Shown: positions 14,776 to 15,234 of the stretch, piece after piece
How the letters are laid out: the number at the start of each line of letters is the position of its first letter
Position numbering within the stretch: the stretch's first letter is position 1
Assembly (NCBI GenBank): GCA_910586955.1
Contig: CAJUMM010000063.1
Coordinates: 1-15,234 of the forward strand
DNA from: an uncultured Lachnospiraceae bacterium
GTDB lineage: Bacteria; Bacillota; Clostridia; Lachnospirales; Lachnospiraceae
Length of the DNA stretch: 15,234 bases
Reading direction: 5' to 3'
Notes under the pieces: model-generated
What the model saw: the letters and a program-made list of their open reading frames with translations, nothing else
Told to the model about the DNA's origin: nothing
Databases searched by the model: none
Translations under genes and position numbers: made by a program

Positions 14776-15234
14776 ATGATGAAAAAACGAATATATTTCT
14801 GTGTGATTCTTCTTTTGCTGGCTTTTCTTATTACGGATCCCAAAGAGGCCGTGGATGCTTCCTCCCAGGGGCTGATGCTGTGGTTTCATTCCCTGGTACC
14901 TACGCTGCTGCCTTTTCTGATCCTGTCCAATCTGTTGATTGCACTGGACGGGGTTTCCGCCCTTACGGGATTCCTTTATCCTGCCTTCCACCGGATTTTC
15001 GGCTGTTCCAGGGAGGGCTGCTATGCCGTAGCTGCAGGATTCCTCTGCGGCTATCCTGTGGGAGCCAGGATTACGGCGGATCTGGTGCGGGAAGGCCACA
15101 TCAGCCAGGAGGAGGGAAATTACCTGCTGTGCTTCTGCAACAACGCAAGTCCTGTCTTTCTCATCGGGTACTGCCTGACGGACTGCCTGGGACGGCCGGA
15201 TCTGCTTTTCCGGACACTTCTTATTATTTACGGG
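14776..15234 (+). CDS. ylbJ: YlbJ-like sporulation integral membrane protein (partial, C-terminus off right edge)
   Basis: The plus-strand frame is open for 153 codons from the ATG at 14776 to the right edge. The product begins with a hydrophobic helix (7-20) and then carries LMLWFHSLVPTLLPF (33-47) and FLCGYPVGARITADL (89-103), followed by a short NNASPVFLIG segment (123-132). These match the nucleoside-recognition/Gate-type membrane fold of YlbJ, a B. subtilis integral membrane protein of about 408 residues made in the mother cell and needed for heat-resistant spores. Roughly the first third is present. A second ATG follows at 14779. No Shine-Dalgarno sequence precedes either ATG, which is unusual here. 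It is the only plus-strand gene seen, divergent from pepD. Presence of this gene supports a spore-forming host, but the family has non-sporulation members. Confidence 0.85.
   Translation, partial: MMKKRIYFCVILLLLAFLITDPKEAVDASSQGLMLWFHSLVPTLLPFLILSNLLIALDGVSALTGFLYPAFHRIFGCSREGCYAVAAGFLCGYPVGARITADLVREGHISQEEGNYLLCFCNNASPVFLIGYCLTDCLGRPDLLFRTLLIIYG

Noticed and set aside
14745..14843. Upstream extension of pepD
   Set aside because: The ATG at 14744 has a better ribosome site and the usual family N-terminus; the extension overlaps the divergent gene.
1..15234. Frequent CCGG/TTCCGG words as a possible dispersed repeat
   Set aside because: They are spread evenly through coding regions in many contexts and fit the preferred codons (CGG, GGA, TCC). 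No fixed longer unit or spacing is seen.

Overview
The window looks like chromosome from a Gram-positive, spore-forming member of the Clostridia, most likely Lachnospiraceae. This rests on a YlbJ-type sporulation membrane protein, an Agr-like GHKL kinase with a LytTR regulator, a small RelQ-type alarmone synthetase, strong AGGAGG ribosome binding sites, and a moderate G+C content with CGG, GGA, TCC and CTG as favoured codons. The genus cannot be fixed from this sequence alone. Almost every base is coding, and all genes but one lie on the minus strand.

Right edge (14745-15234): a partial plus-strand ylbJ-like gene is divergent from, and only 31 bp away from, the first gene of a long minus-strand run.

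Middle (5636-14744): nine minus-strand genes with gaps of 0-34 bp or a short overlap form one apparent operon. In transcription order they are a PepD-type dipeptidase (M20C), a membrane-anchored M23 peptidase, a (p)ppGpp synthetase, an RsmF-like rRNA m5C methyltransferase, an RsuA-family pseudouridine synthase, a HAD phosphatase, a YgiQ-family radical SAM protein, a short-chain dehydrogenase and a small two-helix membrane protein of unknown function. A strong Rho-independent terminator (5514-5564) closes the unit. It is a housekeeping and stress group: peptide and wall turnover, the stringent response, ribosome maturation and metabolite clean-up.

Left part (1-5341): a second minus-strand unit starts behind an extended -10 promoter near 5402. 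It encodes a LytTR response regulator, a GHKL histidine kinase, the type IV pilus retraction ATPase PilT and a very large type IV prepilin-like protein that runs off the left edge. The prepilin-like gene is open for 738 codons. It combines a class III (prepilin) signal with a large exported region ending in glycine-rich GLUG-like repeats. The kinase stop and the pilT start are 18 bp apart, and pilT and the prepilin gene are 47 bp apart, so a peptide- or surface-sensing two-component pair appears to share a transcript with pilus retraction and a putative pilus-borne adhesin. This is the most interesting part of the window. No pilB, pilC, prepilin peptidase, agrB or agrD is visible here; any further pilus genes would lie beyond the left edge.

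I see no tRNA, rRNA, CRISPR array, insertion sequence, integrase, prophage gene or riboswitch.
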